64,000 nucleotides of DNA from Pseudobacter ginsenosidimutans. Lineage in GTDB: Bacteria > Bacteroidota > Bacteroidia > Chitinophagales > Chitinophagaceae. Below are positions 18,306 through 27,965 of the stretch, piece by piece. The position numbers were made by a program, and so were the translations under genes. The DNA is taken from contig NZ_CP042431.1 of NCBI RefSeq assembly GCF_007970185.1, positions 310,001-374,000 on the forward strand. Reading direction: 5' to 3'. Each line of letters opens with the position of its first letter. Position 1 is the stretch's first letter. The notes below the pieces were generated by a model. It worked only from the letters and a program-made list of their open reading frames with translations, did no database searches and had not been told where the DNA came from.

Positions 18306-19607
18306 TTATTTGATACCGTATTTGTGTTTGTAGCGATCAGACAATTGTTTGTGCTTGTCTGTAAGTTCAATTTGTCTGCCCTGGATGAAAGCAAGACTGA
18401 TCACGTTGCCGCTCATGTCCAGGATATCACCATCAGCCACAACTATATTCGCTTCTTTCCCTTTCTCGATTGATCCTGTTTTATCAGCAACTCCAAGAAT
18501 AGTAGCAGCATTCAGTGTAATGGCAGACAAAGCCTGCTCCCTGGTTAGTCCGTAAGCCGCAGCAGTACCGGCATTGAAAGCCAGGTTGCGCTGACGTGTA
18601 TTGCCATCATCATCATTAATGGAAAACAATACACCGGCTTTTTGCAAAATGGAAGGTGTTTTGAAAGGCTGGTCCACATCATCATCGGCCATCACCGGCA
18701 GATCATGCAACTGGTTCAGCACAACAGCAATATTGTTCTGCTTCAGGAGGTCAGCAATCTGCCAGCTATCGGCAGCGCCCACCAATACTACATTGAACCC
18801 GAACTCTTTTGCAAAATCGATCGCGATCAGCATTTCCTTCACAATATTGCAATGCACGAAAAGCTTTTTGGATTGATCGAACAATCCTTTAACCGATTCA
18901 AACTTCAGATTGGTGGCTTCATGTTTGCTTTCTGCATAATAAGCTTTTGCTTCGCGGAAGAATGCTTTCACTGATTCGATCTGCTCCAGTCCGCGTTTCA
19001 CCGGATCACCGGCAGGTTGCTGTGCAAACTGGAATCCCCGGCCACCGCCCCTTCTGTTCAATAAGGAAGGCATCCTGAAATGGATACCATTGTCTGCAGA
19101 CACAACAGCGTCTTCCCAGTTCCAGGCATCGAGCTGCACTACTGAGGAAGAACCGGAGATCAGTCCTCCCTGCGGAACGATATTGGCTAAAAGAATTCCA
19201 TTGGTGCGCAAAGTGTTGGTCACTTTTGAATCTGTGTTATACGCTACAAGACTCCTGATATTGGGATTGAGTTCGCCCAGCTCATTAACATCTACAGTGG
19301 CGCGAACGCTGCCCACTTCCACCAGTCCGAGATTGGAAGAGCTCAGGATCAGTCCGGGATAGATATGCTTGCCTTTGCAATCATAGATCTTAACATCCGC
19401 GATGGCGGCATTGGGACGTACATCCACGATCTTTCCTCCGCTCACTACCACCATTCCGTTTTCGATCACCTGTCCGTTACCGATATGCACCGTGGCATTA
19501 GTAAGGGCGAAGGTAATGGTCTGTGCAGGCGCAGGATACACGGTCTCCTGTGCAGAGAGCGCTCCCATCGATAACACAGCACTTATGAATAAAAAGATTC
19601 GTTTCAT
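18306..19607 (-). CDS. Secreted amidohydrolase-like protein lacking the HxH metal motif
   Basis: A 433-residue protein with a signal peptide (FLFISAVLSMGALSAQ) and the overall amidohydrolase plan: an N-terminal beta sandwich (VHIGNGQVIENGMVVVSGGKI), a TIM-barrel body, and the C-terminal return (IEKGKEANIVVADGDILDMS). Where active members have HxH after the YPGLID strand, this one reads YPGLILSSSNLGL, so the first metal site is missing and activity is doubtful. It is 21 bases downstream of the large frameshifted amidohydrolase and likely forms one operon with it, perhaps as a non-catalytic partner. Confidence 0.85.
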   Translation of the reverse strand: MKRIFLFISAVLSMGALSAQETVYPAPAQTITFALTNATVHIGNGQVIENGMVVVSGGKIVDVRPNAAIADVKIYDCKGKHIYPGLILSSSNLGLVEVGSVRATVDVNELGELNPNIRSLVAYNTDSKVTNTLRTNGILLANIVPQGGLISGSSSVVQLDAWNWEDAVVSADNGIHFRMPSLLNRRGGGRGFQFAQQPAGDPVKRGLEQIESVKAFFREAKAYYAESKHEATNLKFESVKGLFDQSKKLFVHCNIVKEMLIAIDFAKEFGFNVVLVGAADSWQIADLLKQNNIAVVLNQLHDLPVMADDDVDQPFKTPSILQKAGVLFSINDDDGNTRQRNLAFNAGTAAAYGLTREQALSAITLNAATILGVADKTGSIEKGKEANIVVADGDILDMSGNVISLAFIQGRQIELTDKHKQLSDRYKHKYGIK

Positions 19608-19628
19608 TTGTTTCAGTTTTCTGTTTGA

Positions 19629-22600
19629 TTACTCGTTGATATTGTCTACGTCGATGGCCAGGAGACCGTGGCTGTGGAAATGGTCCATACAGGTATGGAT
19701 CAGCTCCATTCTCGGCCTTGCGCGCTGGAACTGAGCAGCGCCTGCAGGTCCGGCAGTTCTTTTGGCTGCAGCCAGCTTTGCGATCAGCCTTGTTTTTTCA
19801 GCCTGGATCTGCTTGCGCAATTGTGCATCGCGCTCGCGATCGAAATAAACAGTACCATCTACAATCGTTTTCTCTGCAACGGCATAAATGGTGAGAGGGT
19901 TATGGCTCCAGAGAACGAGGTCTGCATCTTTACCCACTTTGATGGAGCCCACTTTATCATCCACATGCAGCATCCTGGCAGGATTGATAGTTACCATATT
20001 CAGCGCATCGATCTCACTCATTCCTGCATACTTGATACTCTTGGCTGCTTCCTGGTTGAGGCGGCGCGCCATTTCGGCATCGTCTGAGTTGATGGCAACA
20101 TTCAGTCCCACCTTGCTCATGATGCTTGCATTCTGAGGGATGGCATCCACTACTTCCATTTTATACTGCCACCAGTCGGAGAAAGTACTGGCATTGGCGC
20201 CATGTGCTTTCATCTTGTCAGCCACTTTATAACCTTCAAGAATATGCGTAAAAGTATTTACCGGGAAACCGAATTTCTCCGCTACGCGCATGGTAGCGGT
20301 GATCTCGCTTTGCACATAGGAATGACAGGTGATGAAACGTTTTTGTTCATGATCTCAACCAATGCGTCCAGCTCCAGGTCGCGGCGAACAGAAGTGGAAG
20401 ATGCCACTGGTGTTGCTGTATTTTTTTTGCCTTTTGCAGGAGCAGCAGCTGGTGCAGCGGCTTTCAGTGCAGCCTGGTAATCAGATGCACGCTGGAATGC
20501 ATCGGTGAGCACCTGCTCAACGCCCATACGAGAATCGGGGAATCGTACATTCTGTTGAGAAGAGGAACGTTTTACATTCTCACCGAGGGCAAACTTGATG
20601 AAAGGATCAGCCCCCTGGAACTTCAGTCCTTCTGCATCCGCACCCCAGCGCAGTTTGATCAATTGTGTTTGTCCACCAATGGTATTGGCCGAACCGTGAA
20701 GGATATGCGAAGTGGTAACACCGCCGCTAAGCTGGCGATAGATATTGATATCCTCGGGATTGATATTATCACCGATGCGCACTTCGGAAGTAACGCTTTG
20801 CCCGCCTTCATTGATGCTCATCGCAGCAATATGTGAGTGTTCATCGATGATACCGGCTGTGAGATGCTTGCCTGTTCCATCTATCACGCGCGCGCCAGCA
20901 TCGGAAAGATTTTTTCCGATGGCTGCGATCTTTCCATTTTTCACCAGCACATCAGTGCCTTCCAGTTTTCCATCTTTTTCAGAAGTCCATACCGTGGCAT
21001 TCCTGATCAGGATGGTTTCCTGTGCGGGCATGGTCTCAAATCCATAACCTATAAAAGGATAGGTGACTTTCCCGAGATCCGGTGCAGGCTTTGGTTTGGC
21101 AGTATCAGGTTTGGCAGTGGCCTCTTTTGAGAAACTGGCCGTCCAGGTGAATGCATTGCCTGCACCATCCCTGCCGGAGCCGTTCCACACATTTCTATGA
21201 GCAACACCACTCATAATGGTTTCAACGGCGCGTGGTCCGCGGCCTTCAGTGAAACTGAGTTTCACCAGTTTACCATCATAAGAATATTTTCCTGTGAGTG
21301 TATCATTAGCGATGAAAGCAGCTGTGCCGCCATCTTTCAGCTCGAGTGTAAAACTCTTTGCATTGCTGGCAGTGAACTGATAAGTTCCTTTCACATCAAA
21401 CCAGTTCTCATCTTTCACATTATACCTCGCGCCCTGCACCCAGTTTTGCAGGATCACCGTTTTGGCATCGAAAACATTTCCGGAAGTGATGATGAAGTTG
21501 GCGAGTTTGCCGACATCGAGGCTTCCTACTTTTTCGTATACACCCAACAGTGAGGCCGGAGTTTTTGTGAGCGCTTCCAGCGCCCTGGTTTCGCTGAGAC
21601 CATATTCGATGGCTTTGCGAAGGTTGGCGGTGAAATCTGAAATATTGGAGAGGTCGGAAGTGGTGAAAGCGAAAGTCACGCCTGCTTTTTCCAGCGCTGC
21701 CGGATTGGTGGGCGCCAGTTCCCAGTGCTTGAGATCATCCAGCCCCGTGAAGCGGAGCTCATTGGGATCATCCGCGTCCATGGGCGCCGGGAAGTTCAGG
21801 GGAAGGATGAAGGCTGCTTTGGTGGCGGCGATCTCGCTTACGCGCTGGTATTCGTTGTTACCGCCCTTGATGATGTATTGAACGCCGAACTCTTTTGCGA
21901 TGCGGTCTGCACGGAGATCGGCCCATTTATCGCCGGCTTCGAAGATCTGTGGCAGTGATTGTGTTTCGTTGAATGATTTGAGTGAGATATTCACACCTTC
22001 TTTCACGGGAGCAGTCTTGTACCACTGTGCATCCAGGTAGGTCTGGCGCAGCAGCGCGATGGTGCCCATCAGACTGCCGGGATAGCTTTGTGTGCTGGAT
22101 CCTTTGCTGAAAGAATAATGGGCAGATGCTTTTTCCTTCACCATTACCAGGTTCTCTTTCTCATTGGCCAGTGTTACCACAGTGCCGGTACCGCGGGCGA
22201 TACCATCTTTGGAATGCGTGAGCACGGTGCCGAAACCGAGATCACGGAGTGGCTTGGCTTTTGCATCATCTGCATTGAAGAGTTTGTCGCCCTCCACATC
22301 CGCGCGGATGGCCTGGTTCCAGCCGAATGCTCCTTTCTGGTTGCTGGTGAGCTGTTGCGGGCCAAAGAAATTGAAACCGCCTGCAGGACGTTGCGGGATG
22401 GCAATGCCATAATCACTGTAGATATCGATGAAAGAGGGATAAATGAATTTCCCTTTACAATCGATCACTGTTGCATCGGAGGGAATACTCACATTGGCCC
22501 CGGCCGCTACGATCTTTCCCTCCCGTATCAACAGCGTGGCATTGGGGATGGTGGTTTGTGCGTCGCGAACGAGTGTTGCATTGGTGAAGGCATAATGACT

Positions 22601-22726
22601 GGTCCTCGGATCAGCCACGCCGTTTACAGGCCAGGTGGTTTGTGCAGTGAGACTGACATGGAATAAACATATCAGCCACACCAGGAATAAAGGTTTCCCT
22701 GGTGGGTAGAACCCGGATTTTCTCAT
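19629..22726 (-). pseudogene. Large two-domain amidohydrolase, interrupted by a one-base frameshift
   Basis: One gene of about 1030 codons split in two frames. The first part (22726 down to 20282) has a signal peptide, an amidohydrolase-like domain without HxH (YPSFIDIYSDYG), then a second domain with an intact metal motif (IIDEHSHIAAM). Near 20340-20344 the frame is lost. In the other frame sequence continues as KRFITCHSYVQSEI and carries the later metal ligands (ITCHSY, INSDDAEMA) to the stop at 19629. The family joins these as MNKKRFITCHSY; restoring one A to the five-base run (AACAAAAACG) repairs it exactly. It could be a sequencing or assembly error, a real null allele, or rarely recoding. 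As written, the active site is cut apart. Confidence 0.88.
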
Positions 22727-22759
22727 GACGTTAATTTTAGATATGAAAGATGAAGAACC

Positions 22760-22782
22760 AAATTACTCAAATGAAGTAATTT
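22760..22782. promoter_or_regulatory. Palindrome in the divergent amidohydrolase/deoC region
   Basis: Perfect inverted repeat AAATTACT-N7-AGTAATTT. It lies 34 bases upstream of the amidohydrolase ATG and 39 bases upstream of the deoC ATG, a good place for an operator acting on both divergent genes. No regulator gene adjoins it. Confidence 0.45.
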
Positions 22783-22820
22783 AGTCGGGTAAAAATTTGC
22801 TTAACCGGTCAATAGAATAC

Positions 22821-23489
22821 ATGAACATAGCTCCGTATATCGATCACACAATGCTGAAGCCTGTTATGACGTTGGAAGATGCGCGCAACTTGTGCGCAGA
22901 AGCCACTCAATATGGCTTTGCGGCTGTTTGCCTTCCACCGCCATTGGTGCGGAATGCAAAAGCTTTCCTGGATGGCAGTTCCGTAAAAACCGCTACAGTG
23001 ATCGGTTTCCCTTTCGGTTACTCCGCAGCGAAAGCTAAGGTGTTTGAAGTGCAGCAGGCCATTGAAGACGGTGCCGATGAACTGGACATGGTGATCAACC
23101 TTGTTGCACTCAAGAACAAAGCCTGGAGCTACCTGGAAGGAGAAGTGAAACATATTATAGAAGCCGTTCATAAGAATGACCGCATTCTGAAAGTGATCAT
23201 CGAGTCCGGTGTACTCACCGATGCAGAGATCATCGAGTGTTGCAAATTATATGGCGGCATGGGCGTGGATTTTTTAAAGACTTCCACCGGTTATGCAGAA
23301 AAAGGCGCCACACTGGAAGCCGTGCAACTGATGAGGTCTCACCTGCCGTCATCCATAAAGATCAAGGCTTCCGGCGGTATCCGCACGGCACAGTTCGCCC
23401 GGCAATTGATCGGAGCCGGGGCAGACAGGCTGGGATGCAGCGCCAGCGTGGCAATTGTTAAAGAAGAACAGGGCACTGAAGGCTATTAA
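22821..23489 (+). CDS. deoC: Deoxyribose-phosphate aldolase
   Basis: A 222-residue cytoplasmic aldolase that splits 2-deoxyribose 5-phosphate into glyceraldehyde 3-phosphate and acetaldehyde in nucleoside salvage. Class I aldolase signatures are all present: Asp89 in ELDMVINL, the Schiff-base Lys153 in DFLKTSTG, and the proton-relay Lys182 in IKASGGIRT. The ATG at 22821 matches the family start (MNIAPYIDHTMLKP). It is the first gene of a probable three-gene unit with the SPOR protein (38 bases on) and an M20 hydrolase. Confidence 0.95.
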   Translation: MNIAPYIDHTMLKPVMTLEDARNLCAEATQYGFAAVCLPPPLVRNAKAFLDGSSVKTATVIGFPFGYSAAKAKVFEVQQAIEDGADELDMVINLVALKNKAWSYLEGEVKHIIEAVHKNDRILKVIIESGVLTDAEIIECCKLYGGMGVDFLKTSTGYAEKGATLEAVQLMRSHLPSSIKIKASGGIRTAQFARQLIGAGADRLGCSASVAIVKEEQGTEGY

Positions 23490-23527
23490 AACATTGTTGT
23501 ACTTTAGCGGCACAAATCGTCTCCTAT

Positions 23528-23956
23528 ATGAAACTGATTGGCGGCATACTGATACTGTTCATTTCATTGAACGCCACTGCACAGACCGATACCGGTACTG
23601 TGGTAGTGCATAAAGATCCGCGTATCGAATTACTGGTGAAGAAACAGATCGAGATCAATGAATTCACCACGCGCAATGCACGCAGGTCCGCGCCGGGATT
23701 CCGTATCCAGGTAGTGAGTACCAACGATCGTAACAAGGCTTTCACCGCCAAGTCCACCATCTACCAGCAATTCCCGGAACTGAAAGCATACCTGTTGTAT
23801 CAAAGTCCTTTCTATAAACTCAAAGTAGGTAATTTCCTCAAGCGCGAAGACGCTGAAGAATACCTCACTGCCATCAAACAATACTTCCCTACCGGTGTAT
23901 ATATTGTGCGCGATGTAATTGAAGTAAACCCCGAGAAGAATACGGAACTGGAATAA
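23528..23956 (+). CDS. SPOR domain protein
   Basis: A 142-residue exported protein with signal peptide MKLIGGILILFISLNATAQ and one SPOR domain at about residues 57-135 (GFRIQVVSTNDRNKAFT, then SPFYKLKVGNFLKREDAEEYL). SPOR domains bind peptidoglycan stripped of stem peptides, often at division sites. It is probably periplasmic and not membrane-anchored after cleavage. Its place between deoC and an M20 hydrolase gives no functional hint. Confidence 0.88.
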   Translation: MKLIGGILILFISLNATAQTDTGTVVVHKDPRIELLVKKQIEINEFTTRNARRSAPGFRIQVVSTNDRNKAFTAKSTIYQQFPELKAYLLYQSPFYKLKVGNFLKREDAEEYLTAIKQYFPTGVYIVRDVIEVNPEKNTELE

Positions 23957-23984
23957 ATCACCGGTTTCTTTATATTTTTGACCC

Positions 23985-25181
23985 ATGAGTACGCTGAAAG
24001 AAAAGATCCATAGCCTGGCAAAAGCCTTTGCACCTGATTTCATTTCCATAAGGCATCACCTGCATGCACATCCTGAGCTCAGCTACCAGGAGTTTGAAAC
24101 TTCAGCTTTCATCCAGCAAAAATTACGTGATTTCGGTATCCCATTCTCAGTAATGGCAGAGACCGGGGTGGTTGGTGTAATAGAAGGAAAGAATCCCGGA
24201 AAGAAAGTGATCGCGCTCCGCGCAGATATCGATGCACTTCCTATCCAGGAAGAAAATGATATTCCCTACAAATCAACACGTCCGGGCGTTATGCATGCCT
24301 GCGGCCATGATGTACATACCACCTGCCTGCTTGGTGCAGCAAAGATCCTGAATGAACTGAAGAATGAATGGGAAGGCACGGTGAAACTCATCTTCCAACC
24401 CGGCGAAGAACGCAACCCCGGTGGTGCCAGCCTTCTCATCAAAGAGGGTGTGCTCACCAAAGCGCCCGTTCCGCAAGCGATATACGGACTGCATGTGCAT
24501 CCGCAACTCGCCATCGGGCAACTCAGTTTCCGCGGTGGACAGGTAATGGCCAGCGCCGATGAGATCTATATCACTATTAAAGGTAAAGGCGGTCATGCTG
24601 CTGCCCCGCACCTCACTGCCGATACTATCCTTATTGCCTCACAGCTCATCGTGAGCCTGCAACAGATCATCAGCCGGAACAGGAATCCGCTGAACCCTTC
24701 TGTACTCAGCATCTGCTCCATCCAGGGTGGACATACCACCAATGTGATCCCGAGCGAAGTAAAACTGATGGGCACTTTCCGCGCACTGGACGAAGAGTGG
24801 CGCTTCAAAGCACATGAGCTGATCAGGCAGCAGGCTACCGGTCTCGTACATGCGATGGGCGGAGAGATCGATCTGCATATCGATGTAGGCTATCCTTCTG
24901 TATACAATAACGAAGCGCTCAATGCAGTAGCCCGCAACCTGGCGGAAGATTATGTTGGCAAAGAAAGAGTGGAAACCACTGAAGTGAGAATGGGAGCCGA
25001 AGATTTCGGTTATTACACGCAGCATATCCCCGGCTGCTTCTACCGTCTGGGTGTGATGAACGTGGAAAAGGGCATCACTTCCGGAGTGCATACCCCTACT
25101 TTCAATATCGATGAGAGCGCTATCGAAACCGGTATGGGAATGATGGCCTGGCTCGGAAGCCAGACCACCGGTTCGTTCTAA
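23985..25181 (+). CDS. M20 family metallo-amidohydrolase (N-acyl-amino-acid/hippurate hydrolase type)
   Basis: A 398-residue cytoplasmic zinc enzyme of the M20D group that removes acyl groups from amino acids or related conjugates. Metal and catalytic motifs: MHACGHDVHTT (zinc ligand and following acid), FQPGEERNPGGA (catalytic Glu), GLHVHPQL, and the C-terminal GAEDFGYY. The dimerisation domain is inserted near residues 185-300 (KGKGGHAAAPHLTADTI). It starts 28 bases after the SPOR gene and ends one base from the convergent ABC permease gene. Exact substrate cannot be read from sequence. Confidence 0.92.
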   Translation: MSTLKEKIHSLAKAFAPDFISIRHHLHAHPELSYQEFETSAFIQQKLRDFGIPFSVMAETGVVGVIEGKNPGKKVIALRADIDALPIQEENDIPYKSTRPGVMHACGHDVHTTCLLGAAKILNELKNEWEGTVKLIFQPGEERNPGGASLLIKEGVLTKAPVPQAIYGLHVHPQLAIGQLSFRGGQVMASADEIYITIKGKGGHAAAPHLTADTILIASQLIVSLQQIISRNRNPLNPSVLSICSIQGGHTTNVIPSEVKLMGTFRALDEEWRFKAHELIRQQATGLVHAMGGEIDLHIDVGYPSVYNNEALNAVARNLAEDYVGKERVETTEVRMGAEDFGYYTQHIPGCFYRLGVMNVEKGITSGVHTPTFNIDESAIETGMGMMAWLGSQTTGSF

Positions 25182-25182
25182 A

Positions 25183-25944
25183 TTATCCGCGTTCCTTTCT
25201 TCTTGCAATATTCCAGAAGCCGAGCAACAATGCCGTTGCCGCACCTGCCAGCGAATTCCATTCGTGCGTGGCCAGGCCTTTTACCTGTCCTGCCTTGAAA
25301 TAAGTCAGCGCCGGGTAGGCATAAGGGTAATACACCACTTTATCCCATTGCAAAATGATGAAGGCAACAATGGTAAGCCCGATGCCCAGCCCCATGCTGG
25401 TGATAAAATTCCTGAAACGAAGACTGAACCAGTATTGAATGGCTGTGATACAGAGTGATGCGATGTACATTCTCGCTGTTAATCGCAGCATCATTTCCAG
25501 CGGCGGCGCTTTTTGGAAAAAAGCATAATTGGAATGGAAAATATTCGCGATATAGCCTGTGGCCAGAATTGCCAGGTTGTAGAGCAGCAATGAAGCAAGC
25601 AGCAACAACTGGATCACCACGAATTTTGAAAAGAAAATATCTGCATGGCTGCGCGGCTGCATGTACACCATCTTCCAGGTATTGTTCCGGTACTCCGTCT
25701 GCACAACAAGGCTCGCGAGAATGGTCACATACATCGGGAAGAAGGCAGCGCCAAACTGCCAGACATTTTTCATATGGAATTCCCAGGGAATACTGGCCAG
25801 CTCATTAAATGCTCCGGGCTTAAGGATATAAGCGATCATGAAGAGCACCGGCATGGCAACGCCGGCAATGAATGCTACCCTGTAAGCGAGCGTACGCCTG
25901 CTTTTCAGGAACTCTGCTTTTGTATTGATCAGAAAACTGGCCAT
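25183..25944 (-). CDS. ABC-2 type permease (lantibiotic-protection type)
   Basis: A 253-residue inner-membrane protein with six predicted helices, for example VAFIAGVAMPVLFMIAYIL and FGAAFFPMYVTILASLVVQ. The segment QTEYRNNTWKMVYMQPRSHADIFFSKF is typical of permeases in bacitracin/lantibiotic export or protection systems. It follows its ATPase by two bases and is the last gene of the YtrA-type operon. A role in resistance to envelope-active peptides is inferred from operon type. Confidence 0.85.
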   Translation of the reverse strand: MASFLINTKAEFLKSRRTLAYRVAFIAGVAMPVLFMIAYILKPGAFNELASIPWEFHMKNVWQFGAAFFPMYVTILASLVVQTEYRNNTWKMVYMQPRSHADIFFSKFVVIQLLLLASLLLYNLAILATGYIANIFHSNYAFFQKAPPLEMMLRLTARMYIASLCITAIQYWFSLRFRNFITSMGLGIGLTIVAFIILQWDKVVYYPYAYPALTYFKAGQVKGLATHEWNSLAGAATALLLGFWNIARRKERG

Positions 25945-25946
25945 AA

Positions 25947-26855
25947 CTATTGATTGGTGATTTGAACGAAAAGGTTTTCAAGATCGTGCTGCGCCACAGA
26001 TACCTGGTACACATCAATGCCCTGCTGCACCAGCGCTTTATTGAGTTGTGCAGTACGCTCCCTGCTTTCGAAGCTCACGGAGAACTGCGTGCCGTTCACC
26101 TGCTGTACGGGGAATTCAGACAAGAGGGCGGCAGCTTTCTTTGCATCGCTCACTTCCACAGTGATCAGGGCTTTGTTGGCCTGCAGGCGTTGCAGTTCCT
26201 GCATCGATCCCTGGAATAACAATGCACCCTTGTGAATGATGCCGATATGCGTGGCCATCTTTTCCATCTCAGTCAACAGATGGCTACTCACAAGAATGGT
26301 CTTGCCCTGTTCCTTGTTCAATGATTTAATGAGTTCCCGGGTTTCGATGATGCCGCTGGGATCGAGGCCATTGGTGGGCTCGTCCAGCACCAGCAGTTCG
26401 GGATCGTTCAACAGGGCAACGGCAATGGCTAATCGCTGTTTCATACCGAGCGAGTAAGCGCCGGCTTTTTTGCCTGCGGCATCGGTGAGGCCTACGATGC
26501 GCAGGACCTCACCGATGCGGTTTCGCGGGCTGCCGGAACTGAGGCGGAACAGTTCCAGGTTCTCCTTTCCGGTAAGATGAAGGTAGATGGAGGGCGATTC
26601 TATCAACGCTCCGATCCGCTTCATGACAGGGATCCGATGGGTGGCTATACTTTCCCCGAAGATCTTTATGTTGCCTTTTTGATTTTTCAGTAAGCCCAGG
26701 ATCAGCCTGAGCGAGGTGGTCTTTCCCGCTCCGTTCGGGCCGAGAAAGCCGTAGATACTGCCTTCAGGCACCTGCAGGTTCAACTGGCGGAGGATGGGTT
26801 GTCCGGACCGGAACGTGTAGTCCAGTCGCTGGGTTTCAACAAGAATGTTTTGCAT
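25947..26855 (-). CDS. ABC transporter ATPase (BcrA-like)
   Basis: A 302-residue nucleotide-binding subunit for the permease just downstream. Motifs: Walker A GPNGAGKTTS, signature YSLGMKQRLAIA (S-LGM variant common in the bacitracin/lantibiotic group), Walker B LLVLDEPTNGLDPSG, switch His in SSHLLTE. The C-terminal extension of about 80 residues suits exporters of this type. One base separates it from the gene before it, so it is tightly co-transcribed. Confidence 0.9.
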   Translation of the reverse strand: MQNILVETQRLDYTFRSGQPILRQLNLQVPEGSIYGFLGPNGAGKTTSLRLILGLLKNQKGNIKIFGESIATHRIPVMKRIGALIESPSIYLHLTGKENLELFRLSSGSPRNRIGEVLRIVGLTDAAGKKAGAYSLGMKQRLAIAVALLNDPELLVLDEPTNGLDPSGIIETRELIKSLNKEQGKTILVSSHLLTEMEKMATHIGIIHKGALLFQGSMQELQRLQANKALITVEVSDAKKAAALLSEFPVQQVNGTQFSVSFESRERTAQLNKALVQQGIDVYQVSVAQHDLENLFVQITNQ

Positions 26856-26856
26856 G

Positions 26857-27579
26857 CTATTTCTTTTGGATGACGCTTTTTAGTTGCTGACCGCTGAGAT
26901 GGATGGAAGTGCTGGAATCCGCATTCAGCAGCAGGTTGCCGATATTACTGTTGCTTATATCCAGGCTTGACCTGTTCTTCAGGCTCAGGTCCATTTCTCC
27001 TGCCTGGAAGTGGGAGCCGAATCCAATCAGAGACCTGTCACCAGTGATGGTAAGCTTACGGAAACGAACACCCGAACTATCTTTAATATCATCGTTAATG
27101 GAACTATTGATGAGTTGCAGGCTGATTCCTTCCGGCTCAGCTTTCTTACTATCTGCGCTAAGCGTTACCCCGCAATTTTCGATCAACGCGGTGTAGGCTG
27201 CGGGCAGGTAGAGCCAGACCGAATTCTGCCTGCGCTGATATTCCTGCTCATTATTCCGTGGATCGTTTCCGTTGAACCGGACACTATCAGCGTAGATCAG
27301 TACAGCATCTCCCTGGATGCTGAATTTCACGGGCTGATAATTTTCGTTTGTTGTGATTTCTGCATAGAGTGAATCCGATGGAATGACATACAGGTTTCGC
27401 AGATCCCTGAGGGTAATATTCTTTATTCCAGGAAAAGTTTGGGTGATCATGCCAGACTTTACATCCAGCCTGGTGAAATTCCCTGACTTGTATTTAATAA
27501 TGATCGTGGCCACCACCAGCGCAGGAATGAGAATGAGGAGGCCGAAGATCAGCGCGATTATTTTATTACTCGTTTTCAT
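26857..27579 (-). CDS. Membrane-anchored protein of the YtrA operon, unknown function
   Basis: A 240-residue protein with one N-terminal membrane helix (IIALIFGLLILIPALVVATIII) and an extracytoplasmic part rich in short beta strands with repeated Ser/Asn turns (LKNRSSLDISNSNIGNLLLNADSSTSIHLSG). That pattern resembles the beta-helix of GIN/DUF2807 domains, but the match is weak. Its start overlaps the GntR stop by four bases (ATGA). It is probably an accessory of the linked ABC transporter. Confidence 0.7.
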   Translation of the reverse strand: MKTSNKIIALIFGLLILIPALVVATIIIKYKSGNFTRLDVKSGMITQTFPGIKNITLRDLRNLYVIPSDSLYAEITTNENYQPVKFSIQGDAVLIYADSVRFNGNDPRNNEQEYQRRQNSVWLYLPAAYTALIENCGVTLSADSKKAEPEGISLQLINSSINDDIKDSSGVRFRKLTITGDRSLIGFGSHFQAGEMDLSLKNRSSLDISNSNIGNLLLNADSSTSIHLSGQQLKSVIQKK

Positions 27580-27947
27580 GCGAAGTGTTGTTTCTTGTAA
27601 TGATCAAAACGGGGTTTCAGTTCTTCCGTATTCATACCCAGGAGGTACATATTGCGGAATACCTGCGGCAGTTCTTTTTCCAGGAAAGCATCTTTCCGGT
27701 AATGGAGCGCCTGTTGCAATGCTTCCGGCGCAACAAAATAGCCGATGCCCCGCTGGTTCTGAATGATCTCCTGCTGCTGCAGGAAATCGTAGCTGCGCAT
27801 GACAGTATTGGGATTCACTTCCAGTTGCACGGCCAGTTCGCGCACGGATGGCACCCGCTCGCCGGGTTTCCATTCCTTCAGCAGGATACGTTCGCAAACG
27901 TAGTCCGCAATCTGGAGGTATATAGCTTGTGATTCTCGGAATTGCAT
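27576..27947 (-). CDS. GntR family repressor, YtrA subfamily
   Basis: A 123-residue DNA-binding regulator. The winged helix (about residues 10-75) contains PSVRELAVQLEVNPNTVMRSY, and the short C-terminal tail of about 45 residues is diagnostic of the YtrA subfamily, which lacks a large ligand domain. Such proteins repress their own ABC transporter operon and respond to cell-wall-active peptides. A fitting palindromic operator lies at 29696-29717 in front of the first gene. The gene is third in the operon. Confidence 0.92.
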   Translation of the reverse strand: MQFRESQAIYLQIADYVCERILLKEWKPGERVPSVRELAVQLEVNPNTVMRSYDFLQQQEIIQNQRGIGYFVAPEALQQALHYRKDAFLEKELPQVFRNMYLLGMNTEELKPRFDHYKKQHFA

Positions 27948-27965
27948 GATGAATGTTTTAAATCC

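Noticed and set aside
20282-20344. Programmed frameshift as the normal mode of expression
   Set aside because: There is no long slippery run, and the family is normally a single continuous frame; an indel or sequencing error is simpler.
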